Notes: generated by a model from the letters alone, not told the origin. Counted from the first letter of the stretch, positions 18,273 through 27,537 are shown. The stretch: DNA of 64,000 bases from an uncultured Rhodopila sp. (GCF_903944925.1 NZ_CAJATU010000155.1:1-64000), one strand, 5' to 3'. Numbers and translations are program-made.

Positions 18273-19121
18273 ATGGCCGACATAATTACGCGGGTCTACG
18301 GCAGCCACGAAAAAGCCGTGGCGGCGGTTAACGAACTCAAGACATATCGCTTTGAAGACGCCGATATCACCGTCGTGTCCTACCTGGGCGGCTACAAGAC
18401 AGGGGCGAACGCGGCGACTGCCGAGTTCAATGAGATCGTCGGCGCGGTAGCGGCCGGTTTCATCCCCAAGGCCGAGGCGGCGATCTACGCGCTGAGCATT
18501 ACCCGGGGGGCGACGCTGGTCACCGTCCGCGCGCCGTTCGGCACCGCCGGCCGTGCCGCCGCCATACTCGATGGTTACGATCCGATCGAAACCGGGGTTC
18601 CGCTCAAGGAATACAAGCCTTTACGGCAGTGGGACGAGGCGGCGCCGGCATCGTTCTTCCTGGCGCTGCCGGTATTGGTGGACGACACCGCAACGCTGTC
18701 GGCCGTGCTTGGCATACCCATTCTTTTTGAGCGTGGCAGAACTGTGTTTTCTGCATTGCGCATTCCGGAAACGCTGAACGTAGCAAACCTGCTGGGTATC
18801 CCCGCGATCATCAAAGGGACTCCTGCCTTCACGGCCATGCTCGGCCTGCCGATCCTGATCGACGCGAAGGCGCGGTTGTCCTCGCTGCTGCACATCAAGC
18901 TGCTGTTGAGCGACAAGGCGTCGTTGTCGGCGTTCTGCGACATGGGCTGGCTGCGGCCGCTGGCGACACCGCTGTCCTCGGCGTTGCATATCCCGACGTT
19001 GACCAAGGGTACCACCTCGCTGTCCGGACTCGCCGGTCTGCCGACGTTGGCGGGCAACACGGTCCTGTCCTCCCTGCTTGGCATCCCGACGCTGGTGAAA
19101 AGCAGGGTCGCGCGGTCGTAG
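18273..19121 (+). CDS. Repeat protein A: YflT/GSP17M-like N-domain plus degenerate 16-residue repeats
   Basis: First of three tandem paralogues. Residues 1-105 (MADIITRVYGSHEKAVAAVN, then FEDADITVVS and GATLVTVRAPFG) resemble the general-stress YflT/GSP17M domain. Residues ~125-276 are about nine diverged copies of a 16-residue unit, for example PAFTAMLGLPILIDAK, ARLSSLLHIKLLLSDK and TPLSSALHIPTLTKGT. This copy is more hydrophobic (GIP/GLP instead of GW) than the two downstream. No signal peptide. The ATG at 18273 is chosen by alignment with the paralogues; AAAGGG lies upstream. Function unknown. Confidence 0.8.
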   Translation: MADIITRVYGSHEKAVAAVNELKTYRFEDADITVVSYLGGYKTGANAATAEFNEIVGAVAAGFIPKAEAAIYALSITRGATLVTVRAPFGTAGRAAAILDGYDPIETGVPLKEYKPLRQWDEAAPASFFLALPVLVDDTATLSAVLGIPILFERGRTVFSALRIPETLNVANLLGIPAIIKGTPAFTAMLGLPILIDAKARLSSLLHIKLLLSDKASLSAFCDMGWLRPLATPLSSALHIPTLTKGTTSLSGLAGLPTLAGNTVLSSLLGIPTLVKSRVARS

Positions 19122-19127
19122 GTGAAA

Positions 19128-19153
19128 CCGGTGACGCTTGGGCGCGTCACCGG
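19128..19153 (+). terminator. Hairpin after repeat gene A
   Basis: CCGGTGACGC pairs perfectly with GCGTCACCGG around a six-base loop, seven bases after the stop of gene A. There is no T-tract, so it may act as a transcript-end stabiliser or a weak/Rho-assisted terminator. The remaining ~200 bp before gene B contain no other feature I can support. Confidence 0.5.
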
Positions 19154-19356
19154 GCCAAGTCTCCGTCGCCGCGCCGCTTTCGATCACCCCGCCGCCGCGC
19201 CGTGTGGCGTGCCGGGGGGCCGGTGTCGTGCCGCCCTGACTCCGGCCTCCTGAGTGTCACGGATCAAATACGTCAACCAAAGTGGACATAGTGGGTTGAA
19301 GCCGCTCGGGTAATGGGTTAGCAATGTTCTGCCCCCTTTCACGGAAGTGCGGATCA

Positions 19357-20016
19357 ATGACCGTCATCACAACCCGGATATACGACACCCCTCAGAATGC
19401 GAAGGGTGCGGTAACTAAACTGAAAAGCAGCTACTTCTCCGACGACCAGATCGCCCTCGTCAGCGCGGAGGGCAAAGGCCCCGACGCCGTTGTCGCCGCG
19501 ATCACGGCGTTTGGCGTACCCGCCAGCAACGCCAAGGCCTATGCCGAGGCTGTCGGCCGTGGCGCCTCGTTCGTCGCCGTCCGCCCCGCATTCGGGAAGG
19601 CCAGCGAAGCCGCCCAGATCCTCAACAGCTTCAGCCCGACCGATGGCGACGATCTCGTCGTTGCGGACGAAGACGGCGGCTCGCTGTTTGAAGTCAGCGG
19701 CGGCCCGAAGGCAAAGCTTCTGGACGATCCGCACCCGGTGTCGACCTACTTCAAGTGGCCGCTGCTGTCCGAGGACAGGCTCGGCCTGTCCAAGAAGTTC
19801 GGTTGGTCGCTGCTCTCCGGCGACTCGTTCCCGGCCTCCAAGCTGTTCGGCTGGAAGCTGCTCTCGGACGAAGCGACACCGGCTTCCAAGGCGTTTAGCT
19901 GGAAGCTGCTGAGCGACGACCCGACGCCGCTGTCCAGCAAGTACAACTGGAAGCTGCTGATCAACGACCCGACATGGCTTTCGTCGAAGTTCGGCTGGTC
20001 GGTGCTGTCCAAGTAG
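19357..20016 (+). CDS. Repeat protein B: YflT/GSP17M-like N-domain plus six exact-period 16-residue repeats
   Basis: The 219-residue paralogue has an N-terminal domain (MTVITTRIYDTPQNAKGAVT; SFVAVRPAFGKASEAAQIL, about 1-95), a short acidic linker, then six units of exactly 16 residues from residue 126 to the end. They include LGLSKKFGWSLLSGDS, FPASKLFGWKLLSDEA, TPASKAFSWKLLSDDP and TPLSSKYNWKLLINDP. The core is xPLSSKFGWKLLSDDP. The gene ends right at the last unit. The start at 19357 matches the paralogues; an upstream in-frame ATG (19324) would add 11 unconserved residues. Soluble; function unknown. Confidence 0.85.
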   Translation: MTVITTRIYDTPQNAKGAVTKLKSSYFSDDQIALVSAEGKGPDAVVAAITAFGVPASNAKAYAEAVGRGASFVAVRPAFGKASEAAQILNSFSPTDGDDLVVADEDGGSLFEVSGGPKAKLLDDPHPVSTYFKWPLLSEDRLGLSKKFGWSLLSGDSFPASKLFGWKLLSDEATPASKAFSWKLLSDDPTPLSSKYNWKLLINDPTWLSSKFGWSVLSK

Positions 20017-20056
20017 TTGACCGTATCCGCCTGAAAGCGGATCGGGACCGGGCAAG

Positions 20057-20086
20057 AGGCGGAGCGGTGGCAATCACCCTCCGCCT
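20057..20086 (+). terminator. Hairpin after repeat gene B
   Basis: AGGCGGA pairs with TCCGCCT and, after a small asymmetric bulge, GGTG pairs with CACC. A short T-run (GTTTTG) follows about eight bases later. The rest of the 320-bp spacer to gene C shows no convincing gene; a minus-strand frame through it is Ala/Arg-rich without an SD. Confidence 0.45.
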
Positions 20087-20336
20087 CGAAGCCGTTTTGA
20101 CTGCCGCCATGGCCCGGCGCTGCTCGGCCAAAGCCAGGGCCCCGGCCGATTGTAGAATTTCCGCTTTGTGAATAACCTGCGGCCGAACAGGCACGGTTGC
20201 CGGCTCGCCACAGCGTTATCGTTTCCTCACACGCACAACCTCCGCTGCATTTCACATTCTCGCCAACACCCGGGCGCGAAATCCTGGGCCGCGTTTATAT
20301 CACGTCGGCAATTCCAGACGTGAACGGAGTGGTGCA

Positions 20337-21131
20337 ATGCCTGTGACTGTCAGCCGTATCTACGACTCCCCGGAGAAGGCCCAAACCGCCGCCAGCGAGC
20401 TGAAGAAGTACAGCTTCGCGGCCGAGCACATCAACGTCGTCACCCCGAATGGCCATGACACCGAGGCGACGGAGAGCGCCCTCACGAAGGGTGGTATTTC
20501 GGCCGCCCGCGCCAAGGTCTATGCCGAAGCCGTCGGCGGCGGAAAATCCGTCGTCACGGTGCTTCCCACTTTTGGCAAGGCCGCCAAGGCCGCGGAAATT
20601 CTCGATACCTTCGGCCCGGTCGAGACCCATATCACGGATGTTCCGGATACCGTCGAGCGCGGGCCGAAGGCGTCGCGGGGATCCTCAGGTTCCACCGACT
20701 CGGCGTCGCCGCTGTCATCGGCAGCCGGCTGGAAGGTGCTTTCGGACGATCCCACCCCGCTGTCGTCGAAGTTCGGCTGGCGGGTGCTGCTCGACAATCC
20801 CACGCCGCTGTCATCGTGGCTCGGCTGGCGGACCCTTTCTGATAGCCAGACCTCCCGAACGACTCTGAGCCACGACCCGGCGCCGCTGTCGAACCTGCTC
20901 GGCTGGAAGCTGCTGTCGGACAATCCCGCGCCGCTGTCCTCGCGGGCAGGATGGCGCATCATTGCCGATGAACCGGCGCCTTTGTCCAAGAAGTTTGGCT
21001 GGCGGGTACTGTCCGAGAATCAGACCGCTAAGGCGTCCGTACTGCGCAACCCGACACCGCTGTCCTCGGCCCTCGGCCTGCCCGTCCTATCCCAAGAGAG
21101 CTCGTCGGACGACAGATCCAAGGCGGCCTGA
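20337..21131 (+). CDS. Repeat protein C: YflT/GSP17M-like N-domain plus seven WKxLSDxPTPLSS repeats
   Basis: The 264-residue paralogue starts MPVTVSRIYDSPEKAQTAAS and keeps the domain core SVVTVLPTFGKAAKAAEIL (about 1-95). After a Ser/Gly-rich linker, residues 124-253 hold seven units: SPLSSAAGWKVLSDDP, TPLSSKFGWRVLLDNP, APLSNLLGWKLLSDNP, APLSSRAGWRIIADEP and others. The third and sixth units carry the same 10-residue insertion (about 26 residues each, both beginning near SDSQT/SENQT and ending HDP/RNP), which points to duplication of a three-unit block. SD AACGGAG precedes the ATG. Function unknown. Confidence 0.85.
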   Translation: MPVTVSRIYDSPEKAQTAASELKKYSFAAEHINVVTPNGHDTEATESALTKGGISAARAKVYAEAVGGGKSVVTVLPTFGKAAKAAEILDTFGPVETHITDVPDTVERGPKASRGSSGSTDSASPLSSAAGWKVLSDDPTPLSSKFGWRVLLDNPTPLSSWLGWRTLSDSQTSRTTLSHDPAPLSNLLGWKLLSDNPAPLSSRAGWRIIADEPAPLSKKFGWRVLSENQTAKASVLRNPTPLSSALGLPVLSQESSSDDRSKAA

Positions 21132-21152
21132 TTCCCGGCTTTAGCAACACGT

Positions 21153-21180
21153 GTCCCGGAGGAGCCATCTCCTCCGGGAC
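21153..21180. terminator. Perfect 12-bp hairpin between convergent genes
   Basis: GTCCCGGAGGAG and CTCCTCCGGGAC form a perfect 12-bp stem with a CCAT loop, ending three bases before the ppx stop codon on the other strand. It can serve both the rightward repeat gene C and the leftward ppx, although neither side has a long T-tract. Confidence 0.6.
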
Positions 21181-21183
21181 GGT

Positions 21184-22695
21184 TCATTCAGCCCAAACCT
21201 CCGCGAGGCCCTCGCGGGCGTCCGCCTGCAGCCCCAGCGCCTGAGCCAGCCGCTCCAGCCGCCGGATCACGCTTTCCCCGGCAAACACGCCGCTGTTCGG
21301 CTTGAGGTGCAGCACGAGCCGCGTCCCATCGATTCGCAGTTGGGTGCCAGCCAGCAAATCCCTCGTGCCGGCCGACAGCGTGTAGGCGAGTCGAAGCGCG
21401 ATCCCCAGAATCTCGGCGTGGTTCGCCGTTTCGATATCCAGCAAAAGCCGCGCCGGCCGCAGGAAGGCCGCATCCGAATCGGCCTCGTACCGCAATGCGA
21501 CGCTGAGCGCCAGGAATGCCCGCGCATGGTGATCCAGCCCGATGCCCGGCTGGCGCAATACCCGCAGGAAGGCCTGCTCGGCGCGGAATTCCGGGTGATC
21601 GTGGCTGCCGATGTCGGACATCCAGCACATCGCCTCGCGCAGTCTGGCGGCGTTTGCAGGCTCTCCGCGGAACAGCGGTTGTGTCCATTCCACCAGCGCG
21701 GGTGGCAAGAACGGGTCGCGGCCGTGCCTGGCCGCCATCTCCCACGCCGCGCTCAGCAGCGGGTCCTGGTCTCGGATGTCCTTCGGCATCCGCCGCATGA
21801 ACCAGCCTTCACGCAGGCCGCTGGCGCTGAACACCACACGCCGCACCGCGGTCAGCCGCAGTAGCCGCCGCAGGACCACCGCGGCAAACGGCAGATCGTC
21901 CACCCGGCGCCGCGGTGCGCCCGGCAGGCGTTCCAGCACCTTGCGTCCGGCGGTTGAGAGCAATCCTGCGAGATCCCGGGCCTCCTCCCGGCTGATGGTA
22001 TAATGGTGCACCATCGCCAGCGGATAATTGGTCTGCGCCATGTGGATCCGTGCCAGCGCACGCCAGGCACCGCCAACCAGATACAGATCGCTGCCCGGTG
22101 CATGCGATAGCCAGGGAACCGTCCGCATATCCGCCTCGGCGATCGCCCGCGCCCGGATCAGATCGCCGGTCGATCGCTCCGCCAGCCGAATCACGCCCAG
22201 CGGCAGTGTTTGGGATGGTCCCTGAGTACCGCCAACCAGCCGGATCACCTCCAGCGAGCCGCCGCCGATGTCGGCGAGAATCCCGTCCGCGCTGGGAATG
22301 CCGCAGACCATCCCATCCGCCGAGAACCCTGCCTCCTCAACTCCCGACAGGATGCGGATCGGCACGCCCGGCATACGACGCTGCAACGCGTCCACGAACG
22401 CCGGTCCGTTGGCGGCATCGCGCACCGCCGCGGTGGCGAGCACCTCGAACGGATCGCAGCCCATGGCGCGGGCGACGGCGTGATACCGGTGCATTACCGT
22501 CAGCGCCAGGCCGACGCCTTCCTCATTCAACCGCCCGGTCGTCTGCAACCCGCTGCCCAGCCGCAGCACCGCCTTTTCATTGAAGATGGGCATCGGGTTG
22601 CGGGTGTGGCCTTCATAGACCACCAAGCGGACCGAGTTGGACCCGAGATCGACGACACCGCATCGCGGCAGGCTGGGAGGAGGTGCAAACGGCAT
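21184..22695 (-). CDS. ppx: Exopolyphosphatase / guanosine pentaphosphatase family protein
   Basis: The 503-residue Ppx/GppA protein hydrolyses terminal phosphates of polyphosphate (or pppGpp). Phosphate-binding motifs are GVVDLGSNSVRLVVYEG at the N-terminus and GILADIGGGSLEVI near residue 145, with EEAGFSADG between them. The C-terminal helical region (about 310-500) fits the HD-like extension of the family. It starts four bases after the ppk stop. Ppx is preferred over GppA by the ppk neighbour. Confidence 0.9.
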   Translation of the reverse strand: MPFAPPPSLPRCGVVDLGSNSVRLVVYEGHTRNPMPIFNEKAVLRLGSGLQTTGRLNEEGVGLALTVMHRYHAVARAMGCDPFEVLATAAVRDAANGPAFVDALQRRMPGVPIRILSGVEEAGFSADGMVCGIPSADGILADIGGGSLEVIRLVGGTQGPSQTLPLGVIRLAERSTGDLIRARAIAEADMRTVPWLSHAPGSDLYLVGGAWRALARIHMAQTNYPLAMVHHYTISREEARDLAGLLSTAGRKVLERLPGAPRRRVDDLPFAAVVLRRLLRLTAVRRVVFSASGLREGWFMRRMPKDIRDQDPLLSAAWEMAARHGRDPFLPPALVEWTQPLFRGEPANAARLREAMCWMSDIGSHDHPEFRAEQAFLRVLRQPGIGLDHHARAFLALSVALRYEADSDAAFLRPARLLLDIETANHAEILGIALRLAYTLSAGTRDLLAGTQLRIDGTRLVLHLKPNSGVFAGESVIRRLERLAQALGLQADAREGLAEVWAE

Positions 22696-22698
22696 GCA

Positions 22699-25035
22699 TC
22701 AGTCCTGGTTAACGCGGTCCTGCTTCCGGAGGCCCGGGATCCCCGCGGCACTGATGCCGGCAACCGGCGACGGCACGCCCGCGATCTGTGCCCCGGCGGA
22801 TGGGCCGTGCAGCGCCGAACCGCGGCCGGACAGGGACGGGTTGGTCATGAAATAATCATGCGCCGACATCTCCTTGCGCCCCGGATCGACGCGCGTCCAT
22901 GCCCCTTCGGGATTAAGCTCCCAGGATTGCAGCGAGTCCTTCAGGTTGATGACCATGATCTGGTCAAGCACCTGAGCATGCACGGTCGGGTTATGGATCG
23001 GCACCAGCGTCTCGACGCGCCAATCCATGTTGCGCTCCATCCAGTCGGCCGAGCTGATATAGACGCGGGCGTGTCGGCTCGGCAGCGGGTGGCCATTGCC
23101 GAACACGATGATCCGGCCATGTTCCAGGAAGCGGCCGACGATCGACTTGACGCGGATATTGTCCGACAAGCCGGGAACGCCGGGCCGCAGGCAGCAGATG
23201 CCGCGGATCACTGCCATGACCTTTACCCCGGCACCGGATGCTTCGTACAAGGCGTCGATCAGCTCCACGTCGGTCAGGCTGTTCATCTTCAGCCAGATGC
23301 CGGCCGGCTTGCCCTCCCGCGCAAAGGCGATCTCCGCCTGGATCAGCTCCAGCAGGATCTTGCGGGTGGTCAGCGGACTGAATCCGAGTTCCTCCATCCG
23401 CTCCGGCTTGGCGTAACCGGTCATGTAGTTGAACAGCCTGGCGGAATCCCGGGTCAACTTCGGGTCGGTTGTGAAGAAGCTGAGGTCCGTATAGATGCGC
23501 GCGGTGATCGGATGGTAGTTGCCGGTGCCGAAATGCGCATAGGACCGGATGGCGCCGGCCTCACGCCGCACCACCAGAGACAGTTTGGCGTGGGTCTTCA
23601 GGCCGGTGAAGCCGAACACCACCTGCACCCCGGCGGCTTCCATCCGGCGCGCCAGCCGGATGTTCGCTTCCTCGTCGAAGCGCGCCCGTAATTCCACCAT
23701 CGCGGTGACCGACTTGCCGGCTTCAGACGCCTCGATCAGCGCATTGACGATCGTGCTGTCGCGGCTGGTGCGGTAGAGAGTCTGCTTGATCGCGATCACC
23801 GCCGGGTCCTGCGCCGCCTGGCGCAGGAACTGCACGACGACGTCGAAGCTTTCATACGGGTGGTGGACGATGATGTCCTTGGCGCGGATCGCCGCGAAGC
23901 AGTCGCCGCCGAAATCGCGAATCCGCTCGGGAAACCGCGGCGTATACGGCGCGAACAGCAGGTCATGCCGATCATCGACGATCAACTGGCTGAGGTCGGT
24001 CAGGCCGAGCAGGCGCTGATCGTCGTGCACCTCATCCGGTTCGGCGTCGAGCTCATCGATCACCAGGGCCTGCAGCTCGGCCGGCATCGCTTCGCTGATC
24101 TCGACATGGATGGCGACGCCGCGGCGGCGGCGCTTCAGCGCGGATTCGTAGGAGCGGACGAGGTCCTCGGCCTCTTCCTCGAACTCCACGTCGGTGTCGC
24201 GGATCAGGCGGAACATCCCGCTGCCAACAAGGCGGAAGCCGGGGAATACGCGATCCAGGAACAGCACCGCGAGGTCTTCCAGCAGGAAGAACCGGATCGG
24301 CCCGCCAGGTTCCGACGCGGGCAGCCGGACGAAGCGTTCGATCTGGCTGGGCAGCGGCAACAAGGCGCGCATGCCCTGGCCGTCCTCCTCCCGCACCAGC
24401 AGAAGGGCCAGCACCAGGCCCATGTTCGGGATGAACGGGAACGGATGCGCCGGATCGATCGCCAGCGGCGTGACAACGGGGAACACCCGCTCCATGAACC
24501 ATGCTTCAAGCCAGGTCTTGTCGGCCTCCGACAGGTTCTCCCGGGTGCACAACTCCAGCCCCGCGGCGCGCAGCAGGCTGAGCAACTCGCGCAGGATGCG
24601 CTGCTGATCTGCGAGCAGGCTTTCCGCCCGGACCTTGATGTCGGCGAGCTGCCGCACCGCGGTGCGGCCGTCGGCCGAGATATGCGTCGTCCCGGCCTTC
24701 ACCTGGCCAATCAGCGCGGCGACGCGAACGGAGTAGAATTCATCGAGGTTGGAGGCGCTGATCGACAGGAAGCGCAGGCGTTCCAGCAGCGGATGGCGGA
24801 CGTTCTCCGCCTCCTCCAGGACCCGGTGGTTGAAGTCGAGCCAGGAAAGTTCCCGGTTGATGAAGCGGTCCGGGCTGCCGGGCCGCACGGCCGGCTCGTT
24901 GTCAGCCTCCACCTTGATCAGCTTGGGTGAGAAGCCGGCTGCCAGCGGAGTCTTGCCGGAGCGGAGCTTGGCCGATAGCGGCCGGGCGTGCCTGGCGCGC
25001 GCGCTCAGTTCGGTGACTTCGCCCTTGAGCGCCAT
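22699..25035 (-). CDS. ppk: Polyphosphate kinase 1
   Basis: The 778-residue enzyme makes polyphosphate from ATP. Family segments appear in order: [20 protein letters not shown] (N domain), [52 protein letters not shown], and [20 protein letters not shown] with the region of the phosphorylated His. The N-terminal ~50 residues are a non-conserved basic extension. It is in one leftward operon with hda and ppx; the pairing allows polyphosphate synthesis and breakdown to be set together. Confidence 0.95.
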   Translation of the reverse strand: MALKGEVTELSARARHARPLSAKLRSGKTPLAAGFSPKLIKVEADNEPAVRPGSPDRFINRELSWLDFNHRVLEEAENVRHPLLERLRFLSISASNLDEFYSVRVAALIGQVKAGTTHISADGRTAVRQLADIKVRAESLLADQQRILRELLSLLRAAGLELCTRENLSEADKTWLEAWFMERVFPVVTPLAIDPAHPFPFIPNMGLVLALLLVREEDGQGMRALLPLPSQIERFVRLPASEPGGPIRFFLLEDLAVLFLDRVFPGFRLVGSGMFRLIRDTDVEFEEEAEDLVRSYESALKRRRRGVAIHVEISEAMPAELQALVIDELDAEPDEVHDDQRLLGLTDLSQLIVDDRHDLLFAPYTPRFPERIRDFGGDCFAAIRAKDIIVHHPYESFDVVVQFLRQAAQDPAVIAIKQTLYRTSRDSTIVNALIEASEAGKSVTAMVELRARFDEEANIRLARRMEAAGVQVVFGFTGLKTHAKLSLVVRREAGAIRSYAHFGTGNYHPITARIYTDLSFFTTDPKLTRDSARLFNYMTGYAKPERMEELGFSPLTTRKILLELIQAEIAFAREGKPAGIWLKMNSLTDVELIDALYEASGAGVKVMAVIRGICCLRPGVPGLSDNIRVKSIVGRFLEHGRIIVFGNGHPLPSRHARVYISSADWMERNMDWRVETLVPIHNPTVHAQVLDQIMVINLKDSLQSWELNPEGAWTRVDPGRKEMSAHDYFMTNPSLSGRGSALHGPSAGAQIAGVPSPVAGISAAGIPGLRKQDRVNQD

Positions 25036-25068
25036 GAGTCGCTATCCCCTGCTTTCCGAATCGCGACC

Positions 25069-25806
25069 CTACAGGAACCCGGCGAGCCGCGGCGAGGGGG
25101 GTTCTGATGAAATGAAAAATTCATCCGCATCGGCAACCGCAATTTCCGCCATGTCCAACACCCTTGCCGCGAACGACCGGGTGATCGGCTGTTGACAGGC
25201 CATGCTTGCCCGGTCCAGCCGGGCCACCGCCTCACGCAATGCCGAGGGCGAACGCGGCAGCCGGCGCAGCAGCCACTCCTGCACCGCCTCCCCCATTATA
25301 AGTTGCCGATCGGCTGCCATCCGCATGAGCAGGGCGCGGAGAAGAGCGTCCCCGGGGGGCTGGATTTCGACCGCGGTGATGGCTTTCAGCCGGCTGCGGA
25401 GGTCCGGCAGGCGCACCGGCCAGCGCGCTGGCGGCGTGCGGCCGGACAGCAGCAGGACCAGGCCACGGTCGCGCGCCGTGTTCAGCAGGTGCAACAAAAC
25501 CCGTTCATCCGCGACGGTATCGGCGTCATCCAGCACCAGCGCACCGGTCTCGGGCACGCTGTCGAGGCCGCGCAGCGTCTGGCCGACCAGCAGCGCCGCC
25601 GCGGACTGCTCTGCCCAGACGTTCAGCAGATGCGATTTGCCGCAGCCGCCCTGCCCCCAAACCGCCAGCCGCCGATCGGGCCAGCCGGCGGAGCGGGATA
25701 GCCAGGCCAGGGCGTCCCGGTTCGAATCATCGGGCACGAAGTCGAGCGCCGCGTAGCCGGGCTGGTGCGGAAACGGCAGCGGCAGTTGCAGGCGCTCATG
25801 TGGCAT
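25069..25806 (-). CDS. hda: DnaA-related ATPase, Hda-like
   Basis: The 245-residue AAA+ protein resembles DnaA domain III: Walker A GQGGCGKSHLLN, Walker B ALVLDDADTV, and RLPDLRSRLKA as sensor/arginine region. The start QLPLPFPHQPGYAALDFV resembles the clamp-binding QLxLxF motif of Hda, which together with the sliding clamp turns off DnaA-ATP after initiation. It lacks DnaA's DNA-binding domain IV. It overlaps the permease stop by one base (TGATG). Confidence 0.88.
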   Translation of the reverse strand: MPHERLQLPLPFPHQPGYAALDFVPDDSNRDALAWLSRSAGWPDRRLAVWGQGGCGKSHLLNVWAEQSAAALLVGQTLRGLDSVPETGALVLDDADTVADERVLLHLLNTARDRGLVLLLSGRTPPARWPVRLPDLRSRLKAITAVEIQPPGDALLRALLMRMAADRQLIMGEAVQEWLLRRLPRSPSALREAVARLDRASMACQQPITRSFAARVLDMAEIAVADADEFFISSEPPSPRLAGFL

Positions 25807-26987
25807 CAGACAGCGGGCGGGTCGAGATAGAGCGGGCTGTTCAGGTAGCGCCGCAGCCAGAACCGGCACAGCACGCCGATGGTCGCGGCCACCGGCACCG
25901 CCAGCATCACGCCAAGGAAGCCGAATGCCGCGCCGCCGGCGAACAGCGCGAAGATCACCCAGACCGCCGGCAGCTCCACCCGATCGCCCAGGAATCGGGG
26001 ATAGATAACGTAGCCTTCCAGCACCTGCCCGATCACCAGTACAGCGCCGACAACCATGACGCCGCGCCACAGCGGGAACTGCGCCAGCGCCAGGCCGAGC
26101 GCGGTGACACCACCGGTGATCGAGCCGACATAGGGGATGAACGACAGCAACCCGGCGGTCAGTCCGACGATCAGCCCGAGGTCGAGCCCCGCCACGGTCA
26201 GCGCGCCGGCATAGTATAAGGCGAGGATCATGCAGCACATCGCCTGGCCGCGCACCCAGGCGGACAGGATGCGATCGACCTCTCGCGCCTGGGCCCGGAT
26301 CACGTCCCGGTAGCGATACGGCAGCCACGAATCGATCATTCGCACGACCGTTGGCCAGTCGCGCAGCAGGTAGAAGCCGACGACCGGCGTGACGACCGCC
26401 AGCGACAGCACGTTGAAGATGGCAAAGCCGCTGCCGAACAGCGCGGTGACCGTGGACAGTATGATGCTCAACATGGAGCCGGCCTGGCCGCTGACCACGT
26501 CGCGCAGCTTGTCGTTGACCACGTCCGGGCCGAAATTGTCCTGCAAGTGGGTCAGGACGGTACGCGCCCAGCCCTGCAGCAGGAAGGCATATTGCGGGAT
26601 TCGGTTCACCAGCAGGCCGACCTGCACGATCACCAGCGGATACAGCAGCAGCGCGAACAGCAGCACCGCCAGCAGCAGACCCAGGATCATCAGCATTGCC
26701 GCCATGCTGCGCGGCAGCCCGAGCCGGCACAGCCTCGTCGTCGGCGGATCGAGCGCATAGGCGATCACCGCCGCGGCGACGAACGGCGCGAGGACGGAGG
26801 TGAAAAGCTGCAGCGCCAGCCAGAATGCGACCAGCAGACCGATGATCAGGGCGAAGCGCTGCGTCCGGGTCGATTGTGAATGGACCTGTCGCGGCTGCAC
26901 CGCCACCGGCCGATCGGCTTGCGCCGCGAGCATCTGATCATGATCCGCTGGCGCCACATCAGTCTCCGCGGGCTGTGTTCCACACAT
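25806..26987 (-). CDS. AI-2E family transporter (PerM-type membrane protein)
   Basis: The 393-residue protein has about eight hydrophobic spans, starting FALIIGLLVAFWLALQLF, with the family segment GLLSFIPYVGSITGGVTALG and VIYPRFLGDRVELPAVWVI in the second half. Family members export small molecules or ions (autoinducer-2 or Na+ in different cases); the substrate here is unknown. The ATG at 26987 overlaps the upstream gene by 29 bases; an ATG at 26933 would remove the overlap and is a real alternative. Confidence 0.88.
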   Translation of the reverse strand: MCGTQPAETDVAPADHDQMLAAQADRPVAVQPRQVHSQSTRTQRFALIIGLLVAFWLALQLFTSVLAPFVAAAVIAYALDPPTTRLCRLGLPRSMAAMLMILGLLLAVLLFALLLYPLVIVQVGLLVNRIPQYAFLLQGWARTVLTHLQDNFGPDVVNDKLRDVVSGQAGSMLSIILSTVTALFGSGFAIFNVLSLAVVTPVVGFYLLRDWPTVVRMIDSWLPYRYRDVIRAQAREVDRILSAWVRGQAMCCMILALYYAGALTVAGLDLGLIVGLTAGLLSFIPYVGSITGGVTALGLALAQFPLWRGVMVVGAVLVIGQVLEGYVIYPRFLGDRVELPAVWVIFALFAGGAAFGFLGVMLAVPVAATIGVLCRFWLRRYLNSPLYLDPPAV

Positions 26988-27537
26988 AGGCCGCGCCCGA
27001 GGCCAATGTCGTCGCGGCTACGCACCAGATCAATAGCGTCCTCAAGATGGGGAGGCCGAGGCCAAAGCCGCCCTCCAGCAGGCTGACCGCAACCAGGAGG
27101 ATCTGGAACACGGTGTTCAGCTTGGAGATATAGAGTGGCTTGATCACCACCGCATTCCCCATGACGAACAATATCACGATTCCGCCGACAATCACCACGT
27201 CGCGAAAAACCACCAGGATCGCCAGCCAGTCGGGCAGCACGCCGACGGCCGCGAGCGTGATGTACATCGTCACCAGCAGCGCCTTGTCGGCCACCGGGTC
27301 CATCATCGCACCGATGGAATTGCCACCGTAACGGCGGGCGAGCCATCCATCCAGCGCGTCCGACAGCCCCGCGGCAACGAACAGGAAGAACGCCTGGCCG
27401 ATCCGATGGTCCAGCATGAGCCAGAACGCTGCCGGCACGGCGCAGAGGCGGGCAAAGGTGATGATGTTCGCCGCATTGATCAGCGAGCTCGTACCCGTTT
27501 CGGAGACGCCGCGATCGGCTGGCGGTCCGTCAGGCAT
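26959..27537 (-). CDS. CDP-alcohol phosphatidyltransferase (PgsA-like)
   Basis: The 192-residue integral membrane enzyme has the CDP-alcohol phosphotransferase motif D-x2-DG-x2-AR-x8-G-x3-D-x3-D, seen as [20 protein letters not shown] then DPVADK, plus four to six hydrophobic spans. Such enzymes transfer a phosphatidyl group to glycerol phosphate (PgsA) or inositol/other alcohols. The start at 27537 ([10 protein letters not shown]) avoids the Cys-rich untranslated-looking lead. It is divergent from purM across 119 bp. Confidence 0.88.
   Translation of the reverse strand: MPDGPPADRGVSETGTSSLINAANIITFARLCAVPAAFWLMLDHRIGQAFFLFVAAGLSDALDGWLARRYGGNSIGAMMDPVADKALLVTMYITLAAVGVLPDWLAILVVFRDVVIVGGIVILFVMGNAVVIKPLYISKLNTVFQILLVAVSLLEGGFGLGLPILRTLLIWCVAATTLASGAAYVWNTARGD

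Noticed and set aside
18255-18275. GGAAC before repeat gene A as an EcfG promoter
   Set aside because: No CGTT follows at 16-17 bases and the site overlaps the start codon region.
19961-20194. A 77-codon minus-strand frame between repeat genes B and C
   Set aside because: It overlaps the end of gene B, has no SD and is Ala/Arg-rich without a recognisable domain.
18645-21095. Regular ~48-bp DNA periodicity suggesting a CRISPR-like array
   Set aside because: The period comes from 16-codon protein repeats in three translated genes; the DNA copies are diverged and have no unique spacers.
22210-23691. A 493-codon open frame on + opposite ppx/ppk
   Set aside because: Same reason: antisense to two well-recognised genes, no SD, no motif.
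25807-26731. Long N-terminal extension of the Hda-like frame into the permease gene
   Set aside because: The in-frame extension is antisense-like low-complexity sequence overlapping the permease; the TGATG junction gives the proper start.
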